Of a stretch of 64,000 bases of DNA, positions 62,674 to 64,000 are shown piece after piece. The position numbers were made by a program, and so were the translations under genes. Under the pieces are notes generated by a model, which was not told where the DNA came from, made no database searches, and saw nothing but the letters and a program-made list of their open reading frames with translations. How positions within the stretch are numbered: position 1 is the stretch's first letter; each line of letters starts with the position of its first letter. Source of the DNA: CALVGQ01 sp031551965 (GTDB lineage Bacteria > Bacillota_I > Bacilli_A > Erysipelotrichales > Erysipelotrichaceae); NCBI GenBank assembly GCA_031551965.1, contig JAVBMW010000023.1, forward strand, positions 52,780 through 116,779, given 5' to 3'.

Positions 62674-63570
62674 ATGAAGTATTTATCGGTTGCTGAAGTT
62701 GCAAAAAAATGGAATCTCTCTGAGCGAAGTGTGCGTAATTATTGCGCGCAAGGCCGTATTCCTGATGCATTTCTGACAGGAAAAACATGGAATATACCAG
62801 AAATGGCAAAGAAACCAAAAAGAAGTAATCAACACTACGAAATACCTTCTACCTTACTAGAAATTCTTAAGATGGAAAAGAAGACGAAGACTTCTGGTGG
62901 TATCTATCATAAAATACAAATCGATTTAACTTATAATTCGAATCACATGGAGGGAAGTAAATTGACCCATGACCAAACAAGATATATCTATGAAACCAAT
63001 ACTATCGGTATAGTGGACGGTGTAAATGTTGACGATGTGGTAGAGACAGCAAATCACTTTCGTTGTATTGACTTGGTTATCGAACATGCCAATGATAAGT
63101 TGAGTGAAAAATTTATTAAAGAATTACATTTGGTGCTTAAAAATGGTACCAGTGATTCACGTAAAGATCGGTTTATTGTTGGGGGATACAAACGACTACC
63201 TAACGAAGTAGGTGGAAATGAAACCACTTTGCCAGAGGAAGTAGAACAACAGATGAGAGAACTCATAAAAAATTATACCGATGTTAAGGCAAAAACTTTG
63301 GAGGAAATCATGGAGTTCCACTATTGCTTTGAATCGATTCATCCATTTCAAGATGGAAATGGTCGAGTTGGCAGATTGATCATGTTTAAAGAGTGCCTAC
63401 GTAATGATATTGTACCATTTATTATTGATGATGAACTGAAACTGTACTATTATCGAGGACTAAACCAATGGCAATCAGAAAAAGGCTATCTTACTGACAC
63501 TTGTCTTGTTGCTCAGGATAAGTTTAAAAAATACTTGGATTACTTTAGAATAAAATATGAGTTAAAGTAG
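62674..63570 (+). CDS. Fic-domain protein with N-terminal helix-turn-helix, autoinhibited
   Basis: 298 residues. Residues 1-45 are an excisionase-like helix-turn-helix (YLSVAEVAKKWNLSERSVRNYC). The Fic motif HPFQDGNGRVGR starts at His223; it transfers AMP or another nucleotide moiety to a protein. The inhibitory motif SNHMEG (Ser89 to Glu93-Gly94) precedes it, so the protein is a self-inhibited class II Fic. AGGAGG precedes the ATG. It stands alone without an antitoxin gene beside it. The palindromic upstream region suggests self-regulation. Confidence 0.9.
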   Translation: MKYLSVAEVAKKWNLSERSVRNYCAQGRIPDAFLTGKTWNIPEMAKKPKRSNQHYEIPSTLLEILKMEKKTKTSGGIYHKIQIDLTYNSNHMEGSKLTHDQTRYIYETNTIGIVDGVNVDDVVETANHFRCIDLVIEHANDKLSEKFIKELHLVLKNGTSDSRKDRFIVGGYKRLPNEVGGNETTLPEEVEQQMRELIKNYTDVKAKTLEEIMEFHYCFESIHPFQDGNGRVGRLIMFKECLRNDIVPFIIDDELKLYYYRGLNQWQSEKGYLTDTCLVAQDKFKKYLDYFRIKYELK

Positions 63571-63595
63571 ATTAAGAAAATTGCAAATAATACAA

Positions 63596-63620
63596 TGGTG
63601 CGGATAACACCATATCCGCA
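63596..63620 (-). pseudogene. tRNA-Leu deletion remnant (scar e)
   Basis: TGGTGCGGATAAC joined to CCATATCCGCA: the two acceptor ends of tRNA-Leu(GAG) with the body removed. The downstream flank TTTTAAG... resembles the flank of the intact tRNA, so a duplicated unit has collapsed here. Confidence 0.75.
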
Positions 63621-63748
63621 TTTTAAGTTATTAAATTATTTAAATCGTTTTGAGGCTTATATGTCAACTGTGTTTTATTTATATCATTTATATATGACTT
63701 GGTAAATATATAGCATTTAATTGAAAACATGCAATACTGATAAAATAA

Positions 63749-63777
63749 TGAACTGACAAGAAATCCTTGACAGTTCA
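63749..63777. repeat. Inverted repeat with 12-bp arms
   Basis: TGAACTGACAAG (63749-63760) and CTTGACAGTTCA (63766-63777) pair with one mismatch. No T-run follows. The surrounding 430 bases to the window end hold no recognisable gene apart from scar e and the repeat copy. Confidence 0.6.
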
Positions 63778-63808
63778 AGATTCAATCAAATTTTCCAATT
63801 CAGGCAGC

Positions 63809-63883
63809 AATTGCTCTATCATTTTTAACATTATTGTTATTTTTATTACGCAAAAACGAAAAAAAATAAAAATTGCGTAATAG
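63809..63883. repeat. Island-bounding repeat, copy 2
   Basis: CTATCATTT (63816-63824), GTTATTT and inverted repeat ATTACGCAA (63845-63853) / TTGCGTAAT (63873-63881), a same-orientation copy of 56953-57031. Confidence 0.7.
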
Positions 63884-64000
63884 AATTTTGTTTGCTATAT
63901 TTAATTTCAATTTAGTTTACGAACTGTTGCATAATCTGCAACAGTTGCTCAAAGTTGAACTGTTAAGAATTCCTTAACTGTTCAAAGTATTAAAATAGTA

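Noticed and set aside
1..64000. CRISPR array
   Set aside because: No regularly spaced identical repeats with unique spacers were seen; the only repeats are the sRNA pair, tRNA scars and the island-bounding repeat.

Overview
The window comes from a low-GC Gram-positive bacterium. Genes have strong AGGAGG-type ribosome binding sites, sigma-A-like promoters and U-rich terminators. The content (two Spo0A-type regulators, MurP/MurR/MupG, QueH, Dtxyz-free wall genes, a NiCo-family riboswitch closely resembling Erysipelotrichaceae members) suggests Bacillota, probably the Erysipelotrichia; the genus cannot be read from sequence alone. TGA is used as a stop. Most of the window is chromosomal housekeeping and catabolism; 54.9-64 kb is accessory and scarred by integration.

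Layout. 1-9.6 kb: one operon with the end of an ADP-ribosylglycohydrolase-like gene, a BMP-type nucleoside ABC importer (lipoprotein, ATPase, two permeases), a nucleoside hydrolase, an M20 amidohydrolase and a Cys-type sulfatase. 9.6-16 kb: an asparagine synthetase homologue without the N-terminal Cys, a 27-codon ORF whose ribosome binding site lies in a perfect 20-bp hairpin, a pseudouridine synthase, an amidohydrolase and a gamma-glutamyltransferase. 16.1-18.2 kb: an AbiL-like defence pair (AAA ATPase plus RloB/TOPRIM). 18.3-31 kb: SmtB-type metal sensor, exonuclease, FMN oxidoreductase, the tgt-queA-queH queuosine operon, small envelope genes, LemA/DUF2207, nagA. 31.2-33.1 kb: an unrecognised overlapping two-gene unit. 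33.2-43.9 kb: CNNM/CorC protein, alkyltransferase-like protein, the MurNAc recycling operon (PTS EIIBC, RpiR regulator, MupG), acetyltransferase, YihY, an extreme Asp/Asn/Tyr-rich protein, a cell-wall peptidase and an M18 aminopeptidase.

43.9-54 kb is regulatory: two tandem copies of a probable C-rich small RNA, each with its own promoter and terminator; then a leftward cluster of GHKL sensor kinase, a Spo0A homologue whose phospho-acceptor Asp is Glu, a second Spo0A homologue with intact receiver but divergent DNA-binding domain, and an oxidoreductase. A P-type ATPase follows, preceded by a NiCo (czcD) riboswitch and terminator.

54.9-64 kb: a Y-family polymerase/YolD pair, then a tRNA-Leu integration hotspot. 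A 56-bp direct repeat formed by the 3' part of tRNA-Leu(GAG) bounds a 5-kb element with a serine recombinase lacking its catalytic domain, a small recombinase-associated protein, and a higher-GC cargo: an RsgA-like GTPase (apparent ATT start) and an APH-type phosphotransferase behind a leader with an 11-codon uORF and terminator, as in antibiotic-inducible attenuation. A second repeat with an internal inverted repeat brackets the whole island (56.95 and 63.8 kb). A Fic protein with its own operator lies beyond the intact tRNA.

Best candidates for undescribed biology: the tandem sRNAs, the split-function Spo0A pair, the uORF/RsgA/APH island and the 31.2-33.1 kb gene pair.
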